DNA of 64,000 bases from Tetraselmis striata (taxonomy: Eukaryota > Chlorophyta > Chlorodendrophyceae > Chlorodendrales > Chlorodendraceae), in contig VCJN01001014.1 of assembly GCA_006384855.1 (NCBI GenBank), positions 1-64,000 on the forward strand, given 5' to 3'. Position 1 is the stretch's first letter. Each line of letters starts with the position of its first letter. Below are positions 12,177-23,916 of the stretch, one piece after another. The notes under the pieces are model-generated. The model was not told where the DNA came from and did no database searches. It saw nothing but the letters and a program-made list of their open reading frames with translations. The position numbers were made by a program, and so were the translations under genes.

Positions 12177-13200
12177 GTGCTCGCCTGAGAACTTCACTCT
12201 GGCTTACGTAAAGCCCCAGATTGTTGCGCCCCGCCGCAGATTGTTGCCTTAGGCATGTTTCAAATCCATGCACGGATGCTTACATTACCCGGATAATGCG
12301 GCATAGAGAAGTATTATGCATGCGCATGGGCTCGGCGACAAGACGCAGGTGCATAGTTACATCCCCAGGTACATCAGATTCGCGACGGCGAGCCCTAGAT
12401 TGCTGCGCTGCGCCGCAGATTGTTGCCTTCGGCAGGCGGTAAATGCCTACATGGCTGAAACACTTTCCTTGTGTGGTTAATGTCGCATATTTGTATGACA
12501 AAGCGCATATTTTGAAGGCTTGACGATATTGTATGATTGCTAGCGAAGGGCGTACCGTAGAACTTCCCTTTGACTTACGAAAGCTCTAGATTGTTGCGTA
12601 CCACCGCAGATTGTTGCCTTAGGCATGTTTTAAATCAATACACAGCTGCGAAGCCTTACAGTACCCGGATAATGTGGCATATAGAAGTATTATGCATGCA
12701 TATGGGCTCAACAACAAGACAGAGGTAGATAGCCACACCCCCAGGTACATCATATTCGCGACGGTGAGCCCTAGATTGCTGCGCTGCGCCGCAGATTGTT
12801 GCCTTCGGCAGGCAGGAACGGCCTACCTGGCTGAGACACTTTCCTTGTGCGGGGTATTTGTTGCATACCTGCACGACAAAAGCGCAGACGCTTGACGAGA
12901 ATGTACGATTGCTAGCGAGGTTCTCGCCCGAGAACTTCACTCTGGCTTACGTATGCGTAAATCCCCAGATTGTTGCGCCCCGCCGCAGATTGTTGCCTTA
13001 GGCATGTTTCAAATCCATGCACGAATGCTTACATTACCCGGATAATGCGGCATATAGAAGTATTATGCATGCGCATGGGCTCGGCGACAAGACGCAGGTG
13101 CATAGTTACATCCCCAGGTACATCAGATTTGCACGGCGAGCCCTAGATTGCTGCGCTGCGCCGCAGATTGTTGCCTTCGGCACGGCATGCCGGAACGGCC
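12177..13200 (+). repeat. sat1 tandem repeat, forward orientation (~2.7 dimer units)
   Basis: Landmarks around the CAGATTGTTGCG motif recur at 12217, 12587 and 12966, giving units of about 370-379 bp. Each unit contains two related halves that each carry a GCCGCAGATTGTTGCC box. The same satellite is found in reverse orientation at 23917-26850. It has no coding potential beyond short accidental frames. The copia array to the left is inserted in this satellite. Confidence 0.88.
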
Positions 13201-14040
13201 TAATTTTGGGGTGCGGTACCGACAGTTTGCTATTTGTGTTGTTTCGTATAATGCTAAGATTGACGGCACCACGGCTGTGTGAGTAGCAGCGGGTGGCACT
13301 CCCGCGCGCGTGCATACAGCCATGGCGCCTTCAATCGTAGCGTTATACCACTGGCAGCATCGCAAATAGCAATCATCTCCCGGTACCGCGCCCCGAGATT
13401 GGAGTCTGATTGTAGCCATCCCGTATATCGCAGACCGTGTATTTGCACGCTACACCCACTCCCCTCGTGGCGCCATCAATCGTAGCGTAGTAGTAAATGT
13501 TAATTTGCACGCTACACCCACTCCCCTCGTGGCGCCATCAATCGTAGCGTAGTAGTAATTGTTAAGATAACTAGCAATCTCGCAATAGTCTACCGGTACC
13601 GGGCCCCCAAGATTGTAGTCAGCAAGAGGGCGGGGAGTTTGTAGATGCAAAAACCCCGCGCATGCAACGGTGGCGGAGTCGCGAGCGGCCATCAAGCAGT
13701 TGCTACGGCCAGAGTAATACGCAGGTACCCGTATCGACCGGGGACGGCAAGCAAACTGTGAGCCTATGCGCATTCATACTCTTTCTATGGCATGTATATG
13801 CGCATGCGCAAAGATTGCCAGTCATCTAGGCAGTTACGGGATGCCTAAAGGCAGCAATCTGTGGCGTGCCGTAAGCAAATATCAGGTATTAGCGGTACTG
13901 CCTAGCAATCTGTATAGTATCGTCAAGCATATGCTCATTCAGAATCCTTCTATGTCATATACATCCGCATTTTAAACGATTGGCAGCCATATAGGCGGGT
14001 AGTACAGCGCGCCTAAAGTCAGCAATCTGCCTAGCAATCT
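13201..14040 (+). repeat. dispersed repeat family 3 and unclassified repeat-like DNA
   Basis: This stretch holds several diverged copies of a repeat marked by GGCGCCATCAATCGTAGCG, a CGGTACCGCGCCCC box and AGATTGTAG. Related copies lie at 23405-23916 and 26851-27420 in the same orientation. The right part (about 13760-14040) has diverged CAATCT-bearing blocks that I cannot assign. No gene is seen. Confidence 0.6.
13441..13564 (+). repeat. 62 bp exact tandem duplication
   Basis: A 62 bp unit starting ATTTGCACGC at 13441 is repeated at 13503 almost without change. It lies inside repeat family 3 and contains the GGCGCCATCAATCGTAGCG box. Confidence 0.9.
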
Positions 14041-15309
14041 ATATACTATTGCCAAGCCTACATCAAAAACGCGTGATGCCCTTGGTGGTGCCAGCCCGCG
14101 GCGCTCACACTTGCGGCTTTGTGTACCCCCTCTCTGAATCACACGACACCTCCGCTTTTATTTGCGAGACTCGCGTATAAAGGCATATATGAGGGTCGGC
14201 TGCCTGGAATCTGGTCGTAGGCCATACAAGACTGCTGTATACGGGCTCGGCAACTCACAATATAGCCGAACGGGTGTTTCATTCGTCTCCGCATGTGCTT
14301 TGCGACTGCGACACTATATCACATACACCAGTGTAAAATATCAAAAACGCGTGATGCCCTTTGTGGTGCCGGCCTGCGGCGCTCATACTTGCGGCTTTGC
14401 GAACCCCTCGCTGTGTCACACGACTCGTCCTTCGCCTTTTCTGCAAGTCCCGCGACACGGCCGTCGGCCTTGTAATGTTGCTATGTACAGGCATATATGG
14501 GGGTCGGCTGCCTGGAATCTGGTCGTAGGCCATAGAAGATTGCTGTATACGGGCTCGGCAACTCACAATCTAGCCGAACGGGTGTGTCATTCGTCTCCGT
14601 GTGTGCTTTGCGACTGCGACACTATACCACATACACCGGAATAAATCAAAAACGCATGATGCTCTTTGTGGTGCCGGCCTGCGGCGCTCATACTTGCGGC
14701 TTTGCGAACCCCTCTCTGCGTCACACGACTCGTCCTTCGCCTTTTCTGCAAGTCCCGCGTCACGGCCGTCGGCCTTGTGATGTTGCTATGTATGTGGCAT
14801 ATATATGGGGGTCGGCTGCTTGGAATTTAGTCGTCGGCCATAGAAAATTGCTGTGTATACGGGCTCGGCAACTCACAATATCTAGCGGCACTGGCGTGCG
14901 TGGTATACACGGCTCCTCATGTGCTTTACGACTGCGGCATTTCCACATACACCGCAGAAACTTCCTCAAAAACGCGTGATGCCCTTTGTGGTGCCGGCCC
15001 GCGGCGCTTACACTTGCGGCTTTGAGAACCCCTTCTCTATGTCACACGACTCCTCCACGTTTGTTGCAATCCGCGCACCATGGCCGCCGGCCGTGTGATG
15101 AAAGCATATTTGGGGGTCGGCATATTTGAGAATCTGGTCGTCGGCCATAGAAGATTGTTGTGTACGGGCTCGGCAACTCGCAGTCTAGCCGCACGGGTGT
15201 CGTATTTGGCTCCGTATGTGCTTTACGGCTGCGGCATTACCACATAGACCGCAGTAACTTCATTTAAAACGCACGAACACCCTTGGCGGTGCCGGCCCGC
15301 GGCCCTCAT
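14041..15309 (+). repeat. sat2 tandem repeat, left part (~300 bp units)
   Basis: The landmark GCGTGATGCCC and its variants recur at about 14071, 14349, 14654, 14974 and 15271, giving units of 278-320 bp. Conserved blocks include GGGCTCGGCAACTC, CACAATCTAGCCG and GTGGTGCCGGCC. The array is cut by copia copy D at 15309 and resumes at 21944. Short reading frames inside it repeat with the unit and are not genes. Confidence 0.88.
15305..15309. repeat. target site duplication CTCAT, left of copy D
   Basis: CTCAT lies directly before the LTR start at 15310 and is repeated at 21944-21948 directly after the LTR end. Five bases is the usual copia length. The interrupted sat2 sequence reads on across the junction. 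Confidence 0.95.
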
Positions 15310-15824
15310 TGTTGTTTGATACCAGTCTTGCAGGCGTATGACCGGCTGTCTGGAGCCTTGACGCCTGCACACTCTCAGCAGTATCTGTAGACGGCGGAGC
15401 GATCGTACGGCTACGAGTACGAGGACGCGAGTACATCTCCGGCAGCAGACGTACATCGCGGAGCGGCTGTACATCTTCGAGTACGAGGACGCCCGTGCGA
15501 GCACAATCAAGATTCCGGTACTGCTGAGTATCAATGGTGGGCGCCATGCAGTACTAGAATATACTGCAGGATATCGGCCGATGCAGAATATACTGCAGGA
15601 TATCGGCCGATGCAGCAGCGGATATTGTACGGACATAGTTAATGCCAGTACTCAGGCACGCACATATGCATTAAGTACTGGAGAATACAGTCAGCGCGCG
15701 ATGGCGCAAGGTGGCGGATGCGCTAATGGGTGGCGCGCGTACCATGGCGTGCGCGAGTATAAAGGCAGGGTGCGACCCGTTGTAAGAGACAGTCGTTCTT
15801 TTCCCTCACGCCCATATTACAACA
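15310..15824 (+). repeat. 5' LTR of copy D (515 bp)
   Basis: It begins TGTTG and ends CAACA, and carries two copies of the 29 bp unit. It has a TATAAAGG box at 15758, about 66 bp before the LTR end, which is suitable as the core promoter. It looks identical to the 3' LTR. Confidence 0.94.
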
Positions 15825-15836
15825 GGTTATGGGCCC
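15825..15836 (+). promoter_or_regulatory. primer binding site of copy D
   Basis: GGTTATGGGCCC follows the LTR directly and is complementary to the anticodon region of initiator tRNA-Met, as in Drosophila copia. Confidence 0.78.
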
Positions 15837-16771
15837 TCGCTTCCTTTCATCTCCCAAGCCAAGGAGCGGCCTCTGCCAACCACAGGAGCATCACAACCAG
15901 GTTCTTCCGCCGCCCCTTGCTGCTGATTCTTGGGAGGGGACCTGCGCTGTTGGGCCGGGGGGACTCGAACGACTCGTTTTCGCTCGCTGAGAGCCGAGCG
16001 TGGCCGCGAGAAGCGGTGCACTGACGGCAGCAGTCAGTGGGCGCCCTGGGACGGGGCGTGGGGCTCGTTTGCCTGTGCGACGCGAGGTCGCTGCTCGACA
16101 CTGGCCTCCCTAGGCAGTGGGCGTCCTGTAGGGGCGTAGGGGCTGTTTGCCTGTGCAGGTCGACGCTGCTGTCGACCTCTTTCGTTTCGGCTGTGCCTCT
16201 CGACGCCTGGGGCCGCGTTCCGACGGCCCTTTCAGTCTCTCGACGACTCGGGCCGGCTTCGAGTCGTGTCGACTCGTGTGCGCTTGTCGCTCGCCCAGTT
16301 AGAGTGTGTCGAGCTGCCTCGCCGGCCACAGGAGAGGCAGACGGCCTCGTCGAGCGCTCTGTCGTGGTCTTGTGCCAGTGGTATCGACCCTCGTCACGAG
16401 GCAGGCAGGTTGCCGACTTAGCAGCAGTCTGCGACCGGAGAACGACGTAGTTTCCGCCGTGTTATAGGCGAATCTATGAGAATCAAAAATTATCCGGATT
16501 TCCCGGTGGTTTTCCGATTTATCGTAGCCGGTAATTTGATTTCCGCAGGGCCGCGGTTGTTTGTTGATTAATCGCGGCCGGTAATTAAAAGATTGTGCGG
16601 CTCCGGTTGTTTTCTCTCCCCAATTTCGAAGTTTCTCCCTGTTGACCATCTCTGGTGGGAGAAAGTTGCCACTGCGGCAAGCAGTGGTGGGGGCTTTTGG
16701 CCCTGTGAGGACCAGACCGCTGACTTGGCCTCTGTCCCGCTCTGCAGTCGATTTCCATCACTGTGATCATC

Positions 16772-19700
16772 ATGCCGGAAGGAGTGTCCGCCCGCGCGCC
16801 GCGCATTCCGTTGCCGCCCGTTTTCTCTGGTCAGACCAAGGGGTGGCGCCGCTGGAGGCACCAGATGGAGGCCTATTGCAACGCCACTGGCATGAAGCAG
16901 GCCATGATGATGAGTGAGCATGCCTCATCTGATCAGCACTTCAAGCTGTATGCAACCCTGACTGCGCTGCTCCCCGAGGAGCTCCTGGATGTCATCCGTC
17001 GGCACCTGAATGACAATGCTACCTCTGGAGGCCAAGCCTGGGCAGCTCTGCGCACCCGCTTTGAGGGAGGCCATCTTGGCAGGATCTCCGACATGTATGC
17101 GGTGCTCCAATCCGGTCAACAGCGCACCGAGACTGCGGAGGCATACTACCATCGCCTGGACAACGCCTTCTTGGACTTGGTGGCTGAGGCTGAGGAGCAT
17201 GAGGATGTTGAAGCTCCATCACATAACCAAGTTGTGACTCAGTTCCTGGCTGGCCTCCGTCCCGAGTACGAGCCCATCATCGGTATCCTGCAGGTGACCG
17301 CGGAGCATGAGGGCCGCGCCATCACCTGGGAGGGTGACTGCCTCAAGCTGGCGCAGAACTACTCCAAGCGTATTGAGAAGAACCATGCATCGGAGCCATC
17401 TGCGGAGGGCTACATAGCCAGTGGTGGCACCAAGCGCTCCGCCCATCTGGCCACAGGCGATGGATCTGGACCTCGCCGCCTTGGTGCCCCTCTGCGCGGT
17501 GGATGCTGGCAGTGCGGTGGGCCTCACTTCAAGCGGGACTGCCCGCAGCGCCCAAGAGGCAACAGGCGTCAAGCTGCTGCGGACCCGGCACCGGCGGCCT
17601 TTGTTGCTGATGAGGAGGAGGAGCATGTTGCTTTCATGGCTGAGAATGCCGGTAACACCCCACCTGCAAAGCGCGTTGCGCTGTCCCTGCTGGATGACGA
17701 GTGGGATGATTGGGCGCCGGAACCGGGCACCCTGCTGTATGACCTCTTCGGAGGGGAGTATGAGTCCGAGGAGGATGTGCGGCCGGCTGAGGCTGCTGGT
17801 GCTGTTGCTCAGGCGAATGAGCGCGAGCATGACCTGGACAGCCACAACATGGATGAGATCATATCGCTGTCTGGGCTGTCTGACTGCTTCGGCATGTCTG
17901 ATGATGAGGCGGGTAGTGCCTCTGGTGGCATGGGCGGCTCTGCCCGTGTTGTAACCAAGTCTGATTCCGCTTACTTGCTTGATGCGGTTGCTCTTGCGAG
18001 TGTTGTTGTCGATGCACGAGGGGCGTGCATGCTGGGGCTGAATGATGATCTCGGAAGCTACCCGGACATGTGGGTGAAGGACAGTGGGGCATATCCGCAT
18101 ATGGTGGCTGACTCTGACAGCTTCGTGGAGTATGAGCAGCTTGCACCACCGGTTGAGGTGGGGGGTATTTGCTGTCTGGCGGTGGGCCGGGGGACGGTCT
18201 GGATGGTTGTTCGAGCCGATGGCGGCGAAGTACGCAGTGTGCTTCGTGGGGTTCTGCATGTCCCGGACTTGCCGGGCAAAACAAAGCATGGCTACCGCAG
18301 GTTGTTTAGCCAGCGGTTGGCGCAGGAGCGTGGCGCTTCGTTTCATTACACGGCCAACGGGGACTCCATGGTCTTGCGCTCTGCTGGCCGTGATATGACG
18401 GTCCCTATCGGGCGCGCTCCGGGAAGCAACTTGTACGCTTTCCGCAGCAGAATACTACGGAGCGGGCATGCGCCCAGCCCTGCGGATGTTGTTGCGCTGC
18501 AAGCTTGTGGGAAGTTGTCAAAGTTGCTGTGGCACAGACGTCTTGGCCATCTGCATGCTGCAGGCATGGATCGTTTGCTTGCGGAGAGCGTCTCGGGGAT
18601 CACGTTCGCGAAGGATGAGATACTGCCGTTTTGTGACTGTTGCGCGTTGGCGAAGTCTCACGAACAGCCGCGGTCGCGCATTGCGTCAAAGCGTCCTACT
18701 GGGCCACTGCAGAAGTTTGGAGCTGACATCTGGGGGCCAGTGGGTGTGACGTCCATTGGCGGGTTCCGTTACGTGTTTGGGATGACTGACTACTACTCGG
18801 CATACGGCTGGGTGGTGTTCATGAAGTCCAAGGATGAGGCTCCGAGGGCTCTGCTGTTGGTGGTGCGAGCTATCAGGCGCGTGCATCCCCGATTCGGATA
18901 CGACAAGAGTACAGCTCGCCTGAGATTGGACAACGACTCAGTCTTCCAGAGTGCGGATTTTCGATCTGCATGCGATGGCCTGCACTTCGTTCCTGAGTTT
19001 TCTGCGCCATACTGCCAATGGCAGAATGGTCTGCAGGAGCGTATGTGGCTTACTCTGTCCGAGATGACGGTGGCTATGCTGCTACATGCTGGCCTGGGTC
19101 GTGAGTTTTGGGCGCTGGCCTTCTGTGCCGCGATGCACATCCGCAACAATGTCTACAGTCGGGGTGTCGGTTCTGTTCCCTACCGGCGTCACACTGGCAA
19201 GACCCCAGATGTGGCTGGGTTGCGGGTGTTCGGCTGTCCAGCGTATGTGCACGTGGATGCCGGGAATAGGCGGAAGCTTGACGCCAAGGCCTTTCGCGGG
19301 GTCTTCGTTGGTTATGGGCAGGAATCTCACACCTACTTGGTGTGGAACCCAGCTACTCGCCGGGTGGTTGCAAGTCGGAATGTGATTTTCGATGAGGGTT
19401 GGCGTGATGCGGCTTCCAGCAGCAAGGGGGGCAGTGGGGGCGATGCTGCTGCAAGCCTTGAGATGTTCCCCCAATACCAGGCACTTCTCGATAACAGCGG
19501 GGTTGGCAGCACGTCCGACGCATCACGGGTGCAAGAGATAACCGAGGCTCACCGGCGTGTCGTGGATGAAACGGACGACGTTGAGGAGGAGCTTGAGATT
19601 GAGGAGGAGCCACTGACTGCGGAGGAACTGGAACTTGGACCGCAGCAACCCACGCTGGAGCTGACCCAGTTGGAGACGAACGAGGGAATCGACGATGGCG

Positions 19701-21407
19701 GGCAAGAGGAACCTTTAGTCCAGCGTGCTGAGAGGGACCCCTACCCTGCTCGTTCTCGCCGAGCTCCTGGGCAATGGTGGGTCGTGCATCCGGATAACCC
19801 CAACGACGACGCTGCAGCTATGATGGCCGCCGCATTCGCGGCAGTGACACAGGGTGTCGATGAGCCCATCACGCTCAAGCAGGCCCTGTCCGGACCGTTC
19901 AAGGAGCAATGGGCGCAAGCCGTAGAGTCAGAATTCAACTCGTTGGAGAAGCAGGGCACGTGGGTGGTGTGCGAGTTACCAGAGGAGCGAACAGCCATTC
20001 CCAGCAAATGGGTATTCAAGGTCAAATACAACGCTGATGGCAGTATCGCGCGCTTCAAGGCCCGACTGGTTGTCCAAGGCTGCCGTCAACGACATGGCAT
20101 CAACTATGCAGAGACTTTTGCACCGACCGTGAAGTTCACCACTATCCGAGTGCTGTTTGCGATTGCAGTACAATACGGTTGGAATATCCATCAGGTTGAT
20201 GTCGACACGGCGTTCCTGTATGCTCCAGTGGAGGAGGAGATCTACATGAGGCCGCCGCCTGGCTATGAGCAGTACGATGCAAGAGGGCGGCCCATGGTCT
20301 TGCGCTTGTTGAAGAGCCTGTACGGGCTGAAGCAATCACCCCGAAATTGGCACAACACCTTGCATAAGTTCTTGGTGTGCTACGGGTTTCAGCAGCTCAA
20401 GTCCGACCCTGGCGCGTACGCCTACTGGCAGGGTGGGCAGTTGATCTGCATCCTGGTGGTGTACGTGGACGACATGATCTTTGCCTTCAAGGACGCAGTA
20501 TGGGCCGCGGATTTCAAGACGGCATTAGGCGCCCGCTTTGACATCAAGGACTTGGGCGTCTGTGCCTGGGCGCTAGGCATGGCGGTGGAGCGAGACTGGG
20601 ACAATGCGACGCTGAAGGTGCATCAGGCCAAGTACATTGATGACATGGTGCACAAGTTCAACCTTGCTGACGCTTACGCTGAGCACCCCAGCGGAGGTTG
20701 GTGCCGATGTCCCCGGTAGCAACAAACCGTTGGCTGCTGAGATGCCATATCAGGCCCTTGTGGGCAGCCTGCTGTACGCGATGGTGGCTACCCGCCCCGA
20801 CATTGCCGAAGCTGTGAGCAAGTTGTGCAGGGTGATGGCCAAGCCTGAAGAGCGCCACTGGCAGGCTGCCAAGCGAGTCCTGCGATACCTGAAGGGTACC
20901 CAAACCCTGGGGCTGACCTTCAGTGGGGGCAAGGCTGACGGCCTACTGCACGGGTACTGCGACGCCGACTGGGCTGGAGACGTGGTGTCACGACGCTCCA
21001 CCACTGGCTTCGTCTTCATGCTTTGTGGAGCTGCAGTGAGTTGGAAGTCGCAGCTGCAGGCCACTGTGGCGCTGTCAACGGCGGAGGCGGAGTACATGGC
21101 GTTGTGTGCTGCTGTGTGCGAGGCGCTGTTCTTGCGCGAGCTGCTGCGCGAGCTGTGTTGTGCTCAGTCCGAGGCCACAGTGATCTTCGAGGACAACCAG
21201 AGCTGCATTGCGCTGACGCGCAACCCCATGACCCATGGTCGCAGCAAGCACATCGCCATCAAGTACCACTTCACACGGGAGAAGGTGCTCAGCGGGGAGG
21301 TGGCAATTGAGTACTGCCCGACTGCACAGATGGTTGCGGATGCACTCACCAAGGCTCTGGGAAGGCTGAAGCACGCGGAGTTCGCCATGCAGATGTTGGG
21401 CGCGTGA
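16772..21407 (+). pseudogene. copia gag-pol region of copy D (fossil, nearly whole)
   Basis: This is the gag-pol polyprotein region from the shared ATG to the common stop. Gag with the knuckle C-x2-C-x3-H-x4-C, protease DSGA, integrase, reverse transcriptase YVDD and RNase H are all present in order. It is one continuous frame except for about one break. It is treated as a fossil although the insertion itself is recent. Confidence 0.92.
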
Positions 21408-21417
21408 TGACTGCATG

Positions 21418-21428
21418 GCGAGTGGGGG
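21418..21428 (+). promoter_or_regulatory. polypurine tract of copy D
   Basis: GCGAGTGGGGG ends directly at the 3' LTR start. The position and purine bias match a plus-strand priming tract. The same tract precedes every 3' LTR in the window. Confidence 0.85.
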
Positions 21429-21943
21429 TGTTGTTTGATACCAGTCTTGCAGGCGTATGACCGGCTGTCTGGAGCCTTGACGCCTGCACACTCTCAGCAG
21501 TATCTGTAGACGGCGGAGCGATCGTACGGCTACGAGTACGAGGACGCGAGTACATCTCCGGCAGCAGACGTACATCGCGGAGCGGCTGTACATCTTCGAG
21601 TACGAGGACGCCCGTGCGAGCACAATCAAGATTCCGGTACTGCTGAGTATCAATGGTGGGCGCCATGCAGTACTAGAATATACTGCAGGATATCGGCCGA
21701 TGCAGAATATACTGCAGGATATCGGCCGATGCAGCAGCGGATATTGTACGGACATAGTTAATGCCAGTACTCAGGCACGCACATATGCATTAAGTACTGG
21801 AGAATACAGTCAGCGCGCGATGGCGCAAGGTGGCGGATGCGCTAATGGGTGGCGCGCGTACCATGGCGTGCGCGAGTATAAAGGCAGGGTGCGACCCGTT
21901 GTAAGAGACAGTCGTTCTTTTCCCTCACGCCCATATTACAACA
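21429..21943 (+). repeat. 3' LTR of copy D (515 bp)
   Basis: It has the same length as the 5' LTR and no differences that I can see. It is followed directly by the CTCAT duplication. Confidence 0.94.
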
Positions 21944-23404
21944 CTCATACTTGCGGGTTTTTGGATCCCCTGTCTGTGTCACACGACTCGTCATTGTCCG
22001 CTTTTATGTTGCAAGCTACGCACCGTGGCCGTCGGCCGTGCTCCCTTGCTATATATTAGCATATATGCAGGTCAAGAGCTGAGAATATGTGTGTCGGCCA
22101 TATCAGATTCCTGTATACGGGTTCGGCAACTCGAAATCTAGCCGCACGGTGTGGGATTCGGCTCCGTATGTGCTTTGCGAATGCGGCACTACCCTATGGT
22201 AACTCCGTGTAACAAGTAACAAGTAAAAACCCCGCAGTAACTTTCTCTAAAACACATGATGCCCTTATTGGTGACAGTGCCGGCTTCCCGTAACGTGCTA
22301 TGGAGTTGTATCTGGACTGCGATGGTAAGTGCGTCGCACTCTGCACGGTGCGCAAGATTGTTCAACCCTGACTAGGGTATACTTCTTACCCTAATTCGGT
22401 TTGTAATAATGAGCCAAATCTCGAGGTCCCACAGACCCACGCTGCTTGGTGCCGGACTCAAGGGGGGCTGCAGTAGGCACTTGGATGCGCAACTCCCCTA
22501 GAGGCTCGGAGCTATACTTCTTGTATATATGCGAGGTCGGCAACTGACAATCTAGCCGAACGGGTATAGTATTCGGCTCCATATATGCTTTACGACTGCG
22601 GCACTTCCATATTATAAACGCATTATGCTCTTGTTTGTGCCGGCCCGCGGCGCTTATTATATACTCGCGGTTTTGCGGACCTCTTCTGTATCACACTATT
22701 TTTACGTCTCCTCTGTTACTTTACAAGTGGCACATGAGGCCTGTCGGTGGTGTAATATTCATATATAAACATATATGGGGTCGGCAGCTGAGAATCTCGT
22801 CGCCGACGACCATCTAAGTTTGTTGTATGAGGGGTCGATAGCTGACAATCTAGGTGTCACACCGGTGTGGTATACGGCTCTCAATATAGTTTATACGACT
22901 GCGGCACTGCCACATACACCGCAGTAACTTTGTCGTAAGGGAATACACGGCACTACTGCATACATTGCAGTGACTGTATATGAAGTAACGCATGACGCGC
23001 TTGGTGGTGCCGGCCCGCCGCTGCTCATACTCGCGGCTTTGCGGAACCCCTCTCTGTCACATGACTCCCCTGCTTTTATTTTGGAAGTCGCGCATCACGG
23101 GACCTCGTCGCCCGTGTAATCTTGCCATGTATAAGCGCATATATTGGGGAGGGGGTGGCAGCTGAGAATATGGTCGGCCAGGAGATAAGAATGTCGTATA
23201 TATACTAGGCCGGCAGTTTACAATCTAGCCGAACGGCTATGTTATTCGACTCCGTATATGCATTGAGACTGCGACCCTACCACATAGACCGTAGTAACTT
23301 CATCAGAAGGCATGATGGTGCCGGCCCGCGGCGCTTATAAACTCGCGGCTTTGCGGACATCCTCTATGTATCACACGACTTCTCCGCGTGTATTTCAAGT
23401 CACG
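21944..23404 (+). repeat. sat2 tandem repeat, right part
   Basis: The ~300 bp sat2 units resume after copy D with the same blocks (CTCATACTTGCGG, GGCAACTC, CAATCTAGCCG, GTGCCGGCCCGCGGCGC). They are more diverged than on the left side. About 22290-22520 does not match the unit and may be a small unrelated insertion; I do not recognise it. No gene is seen. Confidence 0.82.
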
Positions 23405-23916
23405 CAGAAAAGGCCAAAACCGGGCTCGCGCACAATCTCGGCGGCTAGATAGAGAAAAACTGCCCACTGATTGCACCACCCGACTTCGTGCCGGCTTGCC
23501 GCCCCCGGTACATGCGGGTACCCGTATGTAGTACCTCGGTCGTAGCCACTGCTTGATGACATTTGGCGGGATTGCGCCACTACGGCCAGGCGAGCGCGGC
23601 GGCTTGCCCGCCGCAGGTCGCGCAGCCGTGGCGCCGCAAATCGTAGGGTAGTATTATTTTATTAAAGACTACGTGTCAGCCATATCGCATTGGTCTGCCG
23701 GTAGCGGTACCACACCCCGACGGAGATTTAGTGAGTACAGGGGAGATTGTAGAGTAATTAGCGACTATTACTCGCTACGAATTATAGTCGCTACCGGTAC
23801 TGGTAGTCGCTACCCCACAAGATATGCACGCTACACCCGCCGGCATACATACAACGAGTCGTCGCGACAGGGCTTGCGCACAATCTCGGCGGCTGAAGAA
23901 GAATAATAGTTTAAGT
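23405..23916 (+). repeat. repeat family 3
   Basis: It is marked by CGCGCACAATCTCGGCGGC, GTAGCCACTGCTTGA and GCCGTGGCGCC, in the same order and orientation as at 26951-27250. It is partly repeated again from about 23830. No coding signal. Confidence 0.65.

Larger units (their letters stand above)
15310..21943 (+). mobile_element. Ty1/copia copy D, young full-length insertion in sat2
   Basis: This is a 6634 bp element with 515 bp LTRs at both ends that look identical by eye, a perfect CTCAT target duplication, a copia-type primer site at 15825, a 947 bp leader, gag-pol and a purine tract. Identical LTRs imply a recent insertion. It is near whole, with about one break. Its LTR is a mosaic: the first part carries two-unit-type variants and the last part carries one-unit-type variants. 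Confidence 0.95.

Noticed and set aside
17219-18346. Long antisense frame (375 codons) opposite gag, conserved in several copies
   Set aside because: It is a shadow of the codon pattern of the sense gag-pol frame. It is conserved only because the copies are near identical, and its composition is not protein-like.
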